From contig CAMBSB010000017.1 in NCBI GenBank assembly GCA_945870155.1, positions 1 through 54,444 of the forward strand: a stretch of DNA of 54,444 nucleotides. The letters are read 5' to 3'. Made by a program: the position numbers and the translations under genes. The stretch is from Paludibacter jiangxiensis (lineage in GTDB: Bacteria; Bacteroidota; Bacteroidia; Bacteroidales; Paludibacteraceae). The notes under the pieces are model-generated. The model was not told the DNA's origin, did no database searches, and worked only from the letters and a program-made list of their open reading frames with translations. Shown piece after piece: positions 42,690 through 51,247 of this stretch. Positions within the stretch are counted from its first letter, which is position 1. Each line of letters opens with the position of its first letter.

Positions 42690-45131
42690 TCATTCGCAGA
42701 TAATCTTCACCTCTTGCTGCAACAATTTTCCTCCCGACACACTCAACACCACTTCGCCGGCAGCGTCGCCCGACTCAATTATCGCTACCATTTTTCCATT
42801 GAAGGCATTCATATAATTGGAACCGAACGAAGTTTGGTCAATCGCATTTCCGTTGCAAACAGCTTTTAGTTTTCCAGCTTCGCTTACTTCAAAGAAAAGC
42901 AGATTTGAAGCTCTCGGACATAAATTTCCATCTTTATCCACCACTTCCACGGTTACAAATGAGAGGTCTTTACCACCCGATTTAATGGTTGTTCTATCGG
43001 CAGTAAGGCGAACAGAAAGTGTTTTGCCGGCTGTTTTGATAATTTGTTCGGCCACAGCTTTGTTATTTTCGTCGTAAGCTACCACTTTTATTTCGCCCGG
43101 CTGATACACCACATCTTTCCACATCAACCGATAGCGGGTGTATTTGTTAGCTTTGTCCTTTTGCTTAATGCCCATGCTTTTACCGTTTACAAAAAGTTCG
43201 GCTTTGGGGTAATTTGTGTAACAAAACACAGGTACATTCTGCCCAAGTCGGTCGTGCCAGTTCCAATGTGGAAGCACGTGAAGCATGGGTTTAGCGCTCC
43301 AATTACTTTGATAAAGAAAATATCGGTCTTTTTTCAAACCGGCCAAATCCACAATCCCAAAGTATGAACTTCGTGCTGGTGTGCCTTCGTTGTAAGGTGT
43401 GGGTTCGCCCAAATAATCGAAACCTGTCCACACAAATTCGCCCAACACAAATTCATTTTCGTCCTGCGCTTCAAACTCCGTGTCGGGAGTTGTTGCCCAG
43501 CCCGGATATTCCATATCGTAGCTCGAAACCTGATAATCGTCGTACCATGCCCCACGAAAATCTTTAACAGGAAATTTGTATTCGCCACGCGAGCTTACTG
43601 TCGAAGCTGTTTCGCTTGCTAAAATCACAAAATTCGGATATTCGGCATGTTTCTTTTTATAATCCTGAGGTTTGTAGTTAAAACCAACAACGTCGATTAC
43701 ATCGGCTAAACCGTTTTTAATGGCAGCAGTATGTCCGTTGAATCCTGCAGTAGTAGGGCGAGTAGGGTCTTCTTCGCGACAAGCATCAGCTAATTTACGC
43801 GCAATTTCTTTTCCTTCGGGCATGGATTGTTCATGTATTTCGTTGCCAATGCTCCACATAATTACGGATGGGTGATTGCGGTCGCGGCGCACCATAGCAC
43901 GAATATCCCGCTGCGACCACTCTTCGAAATAATTGCCGTAGCCATTCTTGTTTTTGCCATGTTTCCATTCGTCAAAAGCTTCAACATCAACCAACAAACC
44001 TATGCTATCGCAAATTTGCAATTGTTCGGGCGAAGGTGGATTGTGAGAAGTTCGAATGGCATTGGCCCCCATTTCTTTCATCATTTCCAACTGACGAAGT
44101 GTGGCGCGGTAATTTACGGCAGCTCCAAGCGGACCTAAATCGTGATGCATGCAAACACCTTGTATTTTTACCTGTTTTTCGTTCAAGAAAAAGCCTTTGT
44201 CTTTGTCGAAACGAATGGTACGACAGCCAAAAGTGGTTTTATATTCGTCGGTAAGCACATTATTTAGATATACTTTCGAAATAGCAATGTATAAATTGGG
44301 TGATTCTATACTCCAGAGTTGTGGGTTTTTTATTTTTAATTGTTGATTAAATGTCAGTTTCTCAGATGCTTTTTGAGTGGCTGACACGCTGCTTACTCTT
44401 TCACCCGCTTTCGTATAAACTTCGGTTACCAGTTTTACGGTTGCGTTTTCAGAACTTGCATTGATTTCAGTTTTTATAGTTACATCGGCACTTTTTGCTG
44501 ATATTTTTGGAGTAGTAATATAGGTGCCCCAGTGTGCAACATGCGTTTGAGCAGTTTTTACCATTCGTACGTTGCGATAAATACCGGCTCCGGAGTACCA
44601 ACGAGACGATTCGGGTTTATTTTCCAATCGAACGGCCAGCACATTTTCTTTTCCAAATTGCAGATGTTTGGTTAGGTCGAATGTAAACGATGAATAGCCA
44701 TAAGGTTGCTGGCCAACGAACACACCATTGAGGTACACTTTTGCCAAACTCATAGCACCATCAAATTCGATGGAAATGCGTTTGTTTTTGTCAGCTTCGG
44801 TTACGGGTAGTACTTTCCGATACCAACCAATGCCAAAAGTGGGCAAAGCACCTGTACGACCAGTACGTAGTTGTGCAGTGGTTTCTCCATCGGCCTTTAC
44901 CTGTACAAACTGACGATCGATATTCATATCGAAATTCCCCAAAATTGCCCAATCGTGGGGCACAACAACTTGCTGCCACTGCGAGTCATCGTATTTTGTT
45001 GCTTGTGCGTCAACGACATCGACATTTATAAACCGCCAACCTTTATCGAGCAATTGAATATTCCGTGTGCTTTGAGCACATGCTGCCTGAACAAGCAACA
45101 GTACGAAAAATGAGCCTACCAATTTTTTCAT
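42690..45131 (-). CDS. Secreted GH2 beta-galactosidase-like enzyme
   Basis: The ATG at 45131 is chosen (MKKLVGSFFVLLLVQAACAQ is a signal peptide; an ATG at 45221 would add 30 residues and cover promoter sequence). The protein has 813 residues. It has a sugar-binding domain (DKGWRFINVDVVDAQ, VVVPHDWAI, GIGWYRKVL, AKVYLNGVFVGQQPYGYSSF), an Ig-like domain, and a barrel with GVCMHHDLGPLGAAV, AIRTSHNPP, IMWSIGNEIHEQ (Glu431 acid/base) and VILASETAS (Glu507 probable nucleophile). The C-terminal part (about 590-813) fits the DUF4982-type plus Ig-like tail of many Bacteroidota GH2 beta-galactosidases. It is divergent from the hybrid regulator, with a 190-base shared upstream region, and is a probable target of that regulator. 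Confidence 0.92.
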   Translation of the reverse strand: MKKLVGSFFVLLLVQAACAQSTRNIQLLDKGWRFINVDVVDAQATKYDDSQWQQVVVPHDWAILGNFDMNIDRQFVQVKADGETTAQLRTGRTGALPTFGIGWYRKVLPVTEADKNKRISIEFDGAMSLAKVYLNGVFVGQQPYGYSSFTFDLTKHLQFGKENVLAVRLENKPESSRWYSGAGIYRNVRMVKTAQTHVAHWGTYITTPKISAKSADVTIKTEINASSENATVKLVTEVYTKAGERVSSVSATQKASEKLTFNQQLKIKNPQLWSIESPNLYIAISKVYLNNVLTDEYKTTFGCRTIRFDKDKGFFLNEKQVKIQGVCMHHDLGPLGAAVNYRATLRQLEMMKEMGANAIRTSHNPPSPEQLQICDSIGLLVDVEAFDEWKHGKNKNGYGNYFEEWSQRDIRAMVRRDRNHPSVIMWSIGNEIHEQSMPEGKEIARKLADACREEDPTRPTTAGFNGHTAAIKNGLADVIDVVGFNYKPQDYKKKHAEYPNFVILASETASTVSSRGEYKFPVKDFRGAWYDDYQVSSYDMEYPGWATTPDTEFEAQDENEFVLGEFVWTGFDYLGEPTPYNEGTPARSSYFGIVDLAGLKKDRYFLYQSNWSAKPMLHVLPHWNWHDRLGQNVPVFCYTNYPKAELFVNGKSMGIKQKDKANKYTRYRLMWKDVVYQPGEIKVVAYDENNKAVAEQIIKTAGKTLSVRLTADRTTIKSGGKDLSFVTVEVVDKDGNLCPRASNLLFFEVSEAGKLKAVCNGNAIDQTSFGSNYMNAFNGKMVAIIESGDAAGEVVLSVSGGKLLQQEVKIICE

Positions 45132-45165
45132 AAGTATCAAAAATATTTCGTTAAATGTAATACTG

Positions 45166-45173
45166 CAAAAATA
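45166..45173 (-). promoter_or_regulatory. Possible -7 box for the GH2 beta-galactosidase gene
   Basis: On the minus strand TATTTTTG fits TAnnTTTG, 34 bases before the ATG at 45131. A TATTTGAAT motif lies 35 bases upstream of it, the same motif and distance as at 26680-26687. No TTTG lies at 19 bases. Confidence 0.4.
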
Positions 45174-45252
45174 TACCATCATTTGCAATTTTACTTCTAA
45201 AATGAATTCAAATACTTCCATTATAAACTCATTTGAACATCACAAACCTTAT

Positions 45253-45286
45253 TTTGTTATATTTTGAGATAAAAGTTTTATCTTTG
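45253..45286 (+). promoter_or_regulatory. Possible promoter of the hybrid two-component regulator
   Basis: TATCTTTG (45279-45286) fits the -7 consensus and TTTG (45253-45256) lies 22 bases upstream, slightly longer than the usual 19. The -7 box ends 35 bases before the ATG at 45322, which gives a reasonable leader. Confidence 0.5.
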
Positions 45287-45321
45287 AACACAATTGTTAT
45301 TACCTTAAAATATAATATCGA

Positions 45322-48300
45322 ATGATGCGTATACTACTCATTCTAATTTTCTTTCTGCATTCAGTTTATGGGTTTGGTTTTGATAAACAGGCCATTTCCT
45401 TTAAAAAATTTCCATTTAAAGAGTCACTCCCGAATAGTATAGTTAAACGGGTTTTTCAGGATTCAAGAGGTTACGTGTGGCTTGGAACCGAAGCTGGCAT
45501 TTGCCGATACGATGGTTATAAACTCATTACAATAAAGTCAAACATAGAACATCCAAACCTGCTTACCAGTGGAAATATTCTTTGCATTGCCGAAGATAAA
45601 AATCACCGTATCTGGTTTGGTACCGACCGTGGAGTAAATATCTTAGACGAAAACAATCAACTGATTTCCCTTTTTCCGAAACACAAAGTACAGGACTTAC
45701 GCATAAATAGTATTTTGTGTGATAAAAATGGTGATATGTGGATAGGCAGCGAAAACGGACTATATGTTTACGACTCCAAAAAAGGAACTCTCAAAAGTTA
45801 TATCTACACAAATGACCCGAAATCATTGCCGGGAAATAATATAAACCAGGTTTTCGAAGATAAGGCCGGTATAATATGGATTGCGCTCTGGACTGATGGA
45901 CTCTGCCGGTTTGATGACAAATACGAAAGCTTTGAGCAACTCCCAACACTTGGAAAAACAAATAATCCATTTACAATTTTCGAAGATAATGAAGGTGCGC
46001 TTTGGGTTGGAACCTATGGCGATGGCCTTTTTCGCATCGATTTCAGACAAGGGAAGACCTTGCCATTTTACACGCAATACTTAAACACGAAAAATCCTTT
46101 TAGCATTTCCGAAAATTCTATTTACAGCATTGCTCAGGATAATATTTCCGGTAATTTGTGGGTGCTTTCGCAAATGGGATTAAGTGTTATTCCGGATCGA
46201 AAAAAAGTGGTTTTTGAGCGAATTAACGCGCTCGAATTATTTAACGACGCCACTAACTACCTGAATCACATTATGAAAGACCGCCAGGGCAATATATGGA
46301 TAGCCACCAGTAACGATGGTGTATATCTGGCAAATCTGAATCGTCCGTTGTTCCAATCCAATACCTTAGACGAGATAAAAAATAAATATGGTGTAGTTTC
46401 GGTACATTCGATTTTCGAAAACGACGGCAAAATATGGTTAAGTTTATTCAATTTTGGTGTAGTGGTGGTGGATAAAATAACGCAAACAATTGATAAAAAC
46501 ACACCACTTACTACCTTATTTAATAACATTACTCAAAATCAGTCGAACTCAATCAATAGTTTTTGCATAAATAAAGCAGATGGCTCTATCTGGATAGGAG
46601 GAAATGGGGTTTTAGGTCGAATTTTGAAAGTAAATAATAGTTATAAATACGAAGATATCGAACTGAGAAATAAGTATTTAACTAAAAAGAATCGACGGAT
46701 ATTCGGGCTTTATTCCGATTCCAAAAACCGAATATGGATAGGCGCTCGAAACGGTGTATTTTTGTTCAACAAAGGAAATGTGGCTCTCATTTTACCTGAA
46801 TTAAATAATGTAAAAGCGATTGTAGAAGACAAAAACGGCAATTTTTGGATTGGTTCGCCCAGCAAAGGTGTTGTCAGACTTTATGAAACAAAGCCCAATC
46901 AGTTTATTTCCAAACAATTCACGCTCGCAAAGGGAAATATTAACACCGACGAAATAAATTCGATGGTAGTAGATATGAACGGTACCGTTTGGGCAGGAAC
47001 TAATAACGGTGGCTTGAACAGATACGATGAACAAAGTCAGAAATTTTATTCGCAAAACAAACAGTATTCGATACTCGACGAAGACATTGTGAATATTGTT
47101 GTAGAAAATAAAAACTTTATGTGGCTTGCTACCAACAATAAAGTGGTGAAAGTGGATTTGATGAACAAGTCATCCATGCTATTTTCGGCCAACGACAATA
47201 TAAAAATAAGTTCGTTCAGGGCAGGAGCAAGTTATCACGACAATTCGGGTAAAATCTATTTTGCCGGAGGAAATGGTTATTGTGCATTTTACCCGAATCT
47301 GAAACGCCAGAAGCAAAATGTAAACAAGGTAGTACTTAGCGACATTGAAATTTACAACAAATCTATTTTCAACGACTTAGAACCCGATGTTTACAATCCA
47401 TTCGAACGAATACTGCATCTTGATTACAATCAACGCAATGTTGGATTTGAGTTTTCAGCACTCAATTACACTTCGCCATCGAATATATATTACGCCTACA
47501 AACTTTCGGGAGTAGACAAAGATTGGGTAAAAGTAGACAGCAAACGGCGCTATGTAAATTACAACAGTTTAAGTAAAGGCACTTACATATTTCAGGTAAA
47601 AGCAACCGACGAAAATGGCGTTTGGGTAAACGAACCAACCTCGCTCACCATAAAAGTAGAGCCAGCTCCCTACGAAACATGGTGGGCTTATACGTTGTAT
47701 TTAATTATTTTAGTGCTAATTCTTTATTTTACTTACCGCAATGTTTCGAACCGTATTGTGCTCAGACGCGACATCCTTATTTCGCGTATCGAAAAACAAA
47801 AATCGGAGGAGTTAACTCAAATCAAACTTCGATATTTCACGAATGTTTCGCACGAATTACTTACGCCACTTACTATTATTTCGTGCCTGATTGAAGATTT
47901 CAATAGCAATTTCCCCAATCAGTTTAAGCAATATTCGATTATGAAATCGAATGTTTCGCGCCTTAAACGCCTATTGCAACAAATTCTCGATTTCCGAAAA
48001 GTGGAAAGCGGAAATATGAAATTAAGCGTAAAACAGGCTGATTTAGTGGCTTTTATAAATAATATTTGTTGGAATAATTTTGAACCGCTGGCAAAAGAAA
48101 AACAGATTAAGTTTTCGATAACTGCTCCCGAAAAACTAATGGCTTGGTTCGACGAGGATAAAGTGGATAAAATTCTGTTTAATATTTTATCCAATGCTTT
48201 TAAACATACGCTGCCTAAGGGAATAATTAATGTGGTAATTCAAACCGAACAGAAACAAGACCTTGACTATGTGAAACTATTTATAAGCGACACGGGTATG

Positions 48301-49356
48301 GGTATTTCGCAGGATCGAATTCCGTTTATTTTCGAACGCTTTTTTGGCGACGAAATTGGCATTGAGTCCAATGGAATAGGACTTTCGTTAACCAAAGAGT
48401 TGGTTGAGCTACACAAAGGCATTATCTCGGTGGAAAGTGAAGTGAATAAAGGGACAACTTTTGTGGTTGAAATTCCCATCGATAGACAGAAATATGCTGC
48501 TAACGAGCGTGAAGGTGGTGTGGAAGAAACGCAATTATTCCCCATTAAAGTGCTCGAGGGTTCCGAACCTTATGTGCTTGAAGGTGAGGCTAGTTCGCCA
48601 AACTCGGATATTATGGTGCTTATTGTGGAGGATAATGCCGATTTACTCATGGTGTTGGCAAATTCACTATCGCGGCTATACAAAGTGCTGAAAGCTAGCA
48701 ACGGTCTGGAAGCGCTCAAAATAATGAAAGACAATGAGGTGGATTTGATTATAAGCGATGTAATGATGCCTGAAATGGATGGTATAACGCTCTGTAGAAC
48801 CATTAAAGAGGATATTGACTACTCGCATACGCCTGTGTTGCTTCTCACAGCTAAAAATCAGATTGCCGACCGTATTGAAAGCTATAACGCCGGTGCTGAT
48901 GCCTATATTTCGAAACCATTCGAAATGGAAGTGCTTGTTGCCCGTATCAACAGCCTGATTCAGAACCGACAAAAGCGCAATAAGGAATATCAATCTTCGC
49001 TCACCATTCACCCAAAAGAAACCGAAAACGAATCGTTGGACGGCATTTTTTTACGTCAGGCTATAGCAGTAGTGGAAGAGAATCTGGCAAATTTCGATTT
49101 TACACACGAGCAACTGATTGATGCCATGAATACTTCGAAATCCACGCTTTACCGAAAAATAAAATCACTCACAGGCTTATCGCCAAGCGAATTTGTGCGC
49201 AACATCCGCCTAAAACATGCTTGTATTATGCTGAAAAACGAAACCGGCAATGTGTCGGATATTGCATACGCAGTAGGCTTCAACGACCCTAAGTATTTCA
49301 GCACCTGCTTCAAAGCCGAGTTTGGGGTTACACCAAGGGAATTTGGGAAAGTATAA
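45322..49356 (+). CDS. Hybrid two-component system regulator (sensor kinase, receiver and AraC-type DNA-binding domain in one protein)
   Basis: The protein has 1344 residues, the usual size for PUL regulators. It has a signal peptide (MMRILLILIFFLHSVYG). Two periplasmic beta-propellers follow (about 25-690, with repeated GYVWLGTEAGI, RIWFGTDRGV, GDMWIGSENGL and GNIWIATSNDGV units), then a Y_Y_Y domain (about 700-780) and one membrane span (about 787-807). The cytoplasmic part has HisKA (NVSHELLTPL, His844), HATPase (NILSNAFKH, DTGMGIS, GIGLSLTKEL), a receiver (LIVEDNADL, ISDVMMPEMDG, Asp1146) and an AraC-type helix-turn-helix (RNIRLKHACIMLK, DIAYAVGFNDPKYFSTCFKAEFG). It senses a glycan breakdown product in the periplasm and activates PUL promoters. 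It is divergent from the minus-strand enzyme operon. Confidence 0.97.
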   Translation: MMRILLILIFFLHSVYGFGFDKQAISFKKFPFKESLPNSIVKRVFQDSRGYVWLGTEAGICRYDGYKLITIKSNIEHPNLLTSGNILCIAEDKNHRIWFGTDRGVNILDENNQLISLFPKHKVQDLRINSILCDKNGDMWIGSENGLYVYDSKKGTLKSYIYTNDPKSLPGNNINQVFEDKAGIIWIALWTDGLCRFDDKYESFEQLPTLGKTNNPFTIFEDNEGALWVGTYGDGLFRIDFRQGKTLPFYTQYLNTKNPFSISENSIYSIAQDNISGNLWVLSQMGLSVIPDRKKVVFERINALELFNDATNYLNHIMKDRQGNIWIATSNDGVYLANLNRPLFQSNTLDEIKNKYGVVSVHSIFENDGKIWLSLFNFGVVVVDKITQTIDKNTPLTTLFNNITQNQSNSINSFCINKADGSIWIGGNGVLGRILKVNNSYKYEDIELRNKYLTKKNRRIFGLYSDSKNRIWIGARNGVFLFNKGNVALILPELNNVKAIVEDKNGNFWIGSPSKGVVRLYETKPNQFISKQFTLAKGNINTDEINSMVVDMNGTVWAGTNNGGLNRYDEQSQKFYSQNKQYSILDEDIVNIVVENKNFMWLATNNKVVKVDLMNKSSMLFSANDNIKISSFRAGASYHDNSGKIYFAGGNGYCAFYPNLKRQKQNVNKVVLSDIEIYNKSIFNDLEPDVYNPFERILHLDYNQRNVGFEFSALNYTSPSNIYYAYKLSGVDKDWVKVDSKRRYVNYNSLSKGTYIFQVKATDENGVWVNEPTSLTIKVEPAPYETWWAYTLYLIILVLILYFTYRNVSNRIVLRRDILISRIEKQKSEELTQIKLRYFTNVSHELLTPLTIISCLIEDFNSNFPNQFKQYSIMKSNVSRLKRLLQQILDFRKVESGNMKLSVKQADLVAFINNICWNNFEPLAKEKQIKFSITAPEKLMAWFDEDKVDKILFNILSNAFKHTLPKGIINVVIQTEQKQDLDYVKLFISDTGMGISQDRIPFIFERFFGDEIGIESNGIGLSLTKELVELHKGIISVESEVNKGTTFVVEIPIDRQKYAANEREGGVEETQLFPIKVLEGSEPYVLEGEASSPNSDIMVLIVEDNADLLMVLANSLSRLYKVLKASNGLEALKIMKDNEVDLIISDVMMPEMDGITLCRTIKEDIDYSHTPVLLLTAKNQIADRIESYNAGADAYISKPFEMEVLVARINSLIQNRQKRNKEYQSSLTIHPKETENESLDGIFLRQAIAVVEENLANFDFTHEQLIDAMNTSKSTLYRKIKSLTGLSPSEFVRNIRLKHACIMLKNETGNVSDIAYAVGFNDPKYFSTCFKAEFGVTPREFGKV

Positions 49357-49627
49357 TAAATGCTTATTTAGTTTATATTTTTAAAAGAATATAAGAATTT
49401 TTTCTAAATACTCAGCCCTCCAAGCCCTGCCCCCTAACCCCCTAAAGGGGGAAATATTAGATGGAGTTATAAAGCGTTTTTTAATTTTAAATGAATAAAT
49501 TAAATATCATTTTATGACATATTAAGTGTAATTTTGATTATAAATTTACTACAAAATCAAAGTTACACACATTTGGATTTGTGCTGAGTTGCGTTTTTTC
49601 TAAAACACTTTAGTTAACCATCCTTAA
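49357..49627. other. Intergenic region containing a palindromic element
   Basis: These 271 bases after the regulator stop carry no supported gene. They contain the dispersed palindromic element at 49427-49453 and otherwise AT-rich sequence. No -7 box was recognised in front of the following mannosidase relic, in line with its loss of function. Confidence 0.6.
49427..49453. repeat. Dispersed GC-rich palindromic element, copy 7
   Basis: The sequence CTGCCCCCTAA plus CCCCCTAAAGGGGG plus GAA is identical to copy 1 at 5022-5048, about 44 kb away. It lies 71 bases after the regulator stop. There is no T run, so a terminator role is doubtful. Confidence 0.85.
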
Positions 49628-51075
49628 TGTTGGTCGCTGGATTGGACCCGATGGAAAATCGATTATTGCTGCATTAAATGGAGGTAATTATGCTGGTGAT
49701 CATAAAAATCTATATTCTACAGATCAAAAAACATTGGAACGATTAAAAGCTAACGAACAAAAATCGGGACTTCCAATTGATTATTACTATTTGGGTGGTG
49801 GTGATAAAAATAATGCTGACCGTGGCGGACAAATCCAAAAAGTGAACCTTGAAACACTTGAAAAATCTTTAGCAACATCTGGTCCCATTAAAGTAATTTC
49901 AGGACAAGCCGACCTAATGTTCAGGGCTATTACCGATAAGCAAGCAGCAAAACTTCCTACATGGAATAGTGAATTGCAACTTATTGAACATTCCACAGGC
50001 GTGCTTTCATCGCAAGCTTATACCAAAAAATTAAACCGTGATGCCGAACTTTTGGCTGATGCCAGTGAACGTGCAGCTGTTTCGGCACTTTTACTTACAG
50101 GCGCAACATATCCACAACAAACCTTGAATAATGCATGGGGATTGATGCTTCGCAATCAGTTTCACGATAACCTACCCGGAACAAGTATACCAAAAGTGTA
50201 CGAACACAGTTGGAACGATGGCATTATTGCTTTGAATCAGTTTGCCGGTGTGTACAAAGATGCTATTGGCGCTTTAGTTCAAACATTGAATACTGACGTG
50301 ACAGGTGTTCCTATCGTTGTTTATAATCTGCTATCAATTTGAATTTAAAACTATTGTTTTGAAATTTACTGGCGCTAAGTCATTAATTGCATCAACACAA
50401 CCATTGACACTTAAATACGATACCGATATTTTCAGTTACAATAGCTATCGCGAAGATGGATATGATGATCGGAATCCTCGAAACGAAGGTCACTGTGGAA
50501 CCATGGATGGTAAAGGCGGAACATATCCTGCCGAAATGATAGGAGATACGGTTCGCATGGGAAATGTAACATTCGCTATTGGTTCGCGCAAAGTGAGCGA
50601 TTACAATGCAGTAGCATGTCTGGGGCAAAACGTAGATTTACCCAAAGGAACAAAAGTGCTGCACTTATTGGCTGCAGCCGATGAAGATATGGATGTTGTG
50701 TTTAAGTCGGGCAACAAGGAATTACCACTCTCCATTGGTGGTTGGACAGGTTACATGGGCTCGTGGGACAATCGTGAATTCGAAGGTTTTGTAGCCGAAT
50801 TATCGTATTCGTTGCGTAACAAACTGAAAACCATTCATCCGGCTTACATTCGCAATCAACGCATTGCATGGTCAACTTCGCACCACCATTTGCCAACCGA
50901 AGATGCATTGTATCAATATAGTTATCTTTTTGCCTATCGCTTAGAAATTCCTGAAGGAGCAACAAGAATTACATTGCCCAATTCACGCTTTGTTCGTATT
51001 GTAGCCATGACCGTGGGTGATGAAGGAAATGCCAAAGCATTAAAGTCGCCTTTTGAGGATTTGAAACGGGATTAG
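49628..51075 (+). pseudogene. Relic of a GH38 alpha-mannosidase (N-terminus lost, internal deletion and frameshift)
   Basis: Homology begins near 49628 without a start codon (GRWIGPDGKSIIAALNGGN), preceded by an in-frame stop at about 49613. It continues to 50342 (YYYLGGGDKNNADRGG; NNAWGLMLRNQFHDNLPGTSIPKVYEHSWND; GVPIVVYNLLSI, then TGA). The C-terminal part follows in another frame from about 50340 to 51075 (KFTGAKSLIASTQPLTLKYDTDIFSYN; WSTSHHHLPTEDALYQYSYLFAY; NSRFVRIVAMTVGDEGNA). Between LSI and KFTG, intact GH38 enzymes have a longer sandwich region that is missing here. The N-terminal catalytic Asp segment is also missing, so no active enzyme is possible. The preserved LRNQFHDNLPGTS and SWND segments identify the family. 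It may be a relic of an alpha-mannan or N-glycan function. Confidence 0.88.
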
Positions 51076-51122
51076 AAGTTTAATAAATGAAATCATAGAA
51101 ATTCAAGCGTATTCAGAAAAGT

Positions 51123-51153
51123 TTTGTTTTTCAATATACTTTATGTAACTTTG
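51123..51153 (+). promoter_or_regulatory. Canonical Bacteroidota promoter for the DUF6377-type gene
   Basis: TTTG (51123-51126) is followed after exactly 19 bases by TAACTTTG (51146-51153), matching TTTG-N19-TAnnTTTG. The start codon follows at 51248, giving a leader of about 85 bases. Confidence 0.75.
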
Positions 51154-51247
51154 CGATACGATGATAGACAATTAATAGATAATTTTTTATAAGTATTGTC
51201 ATCGCAAATGTATCTTTAAGTAATAATTCGGAAAACTAAAACTTCAA

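Noticed and set aside
45132-45221. N-terminal extension of the GH2 enzyme from an ATG at 45221
   Set aside because: The extension covers promoter-like sequence, and a proper signal peptide begins at 45131.
49734-51075. Two independent genes (49734-50342 and 50305-51075)
   Set aside because: Both parts match one GH38 mannosidase, and coding similarity extends upstream of the first ATG, so they are pieces of one decayed gene.
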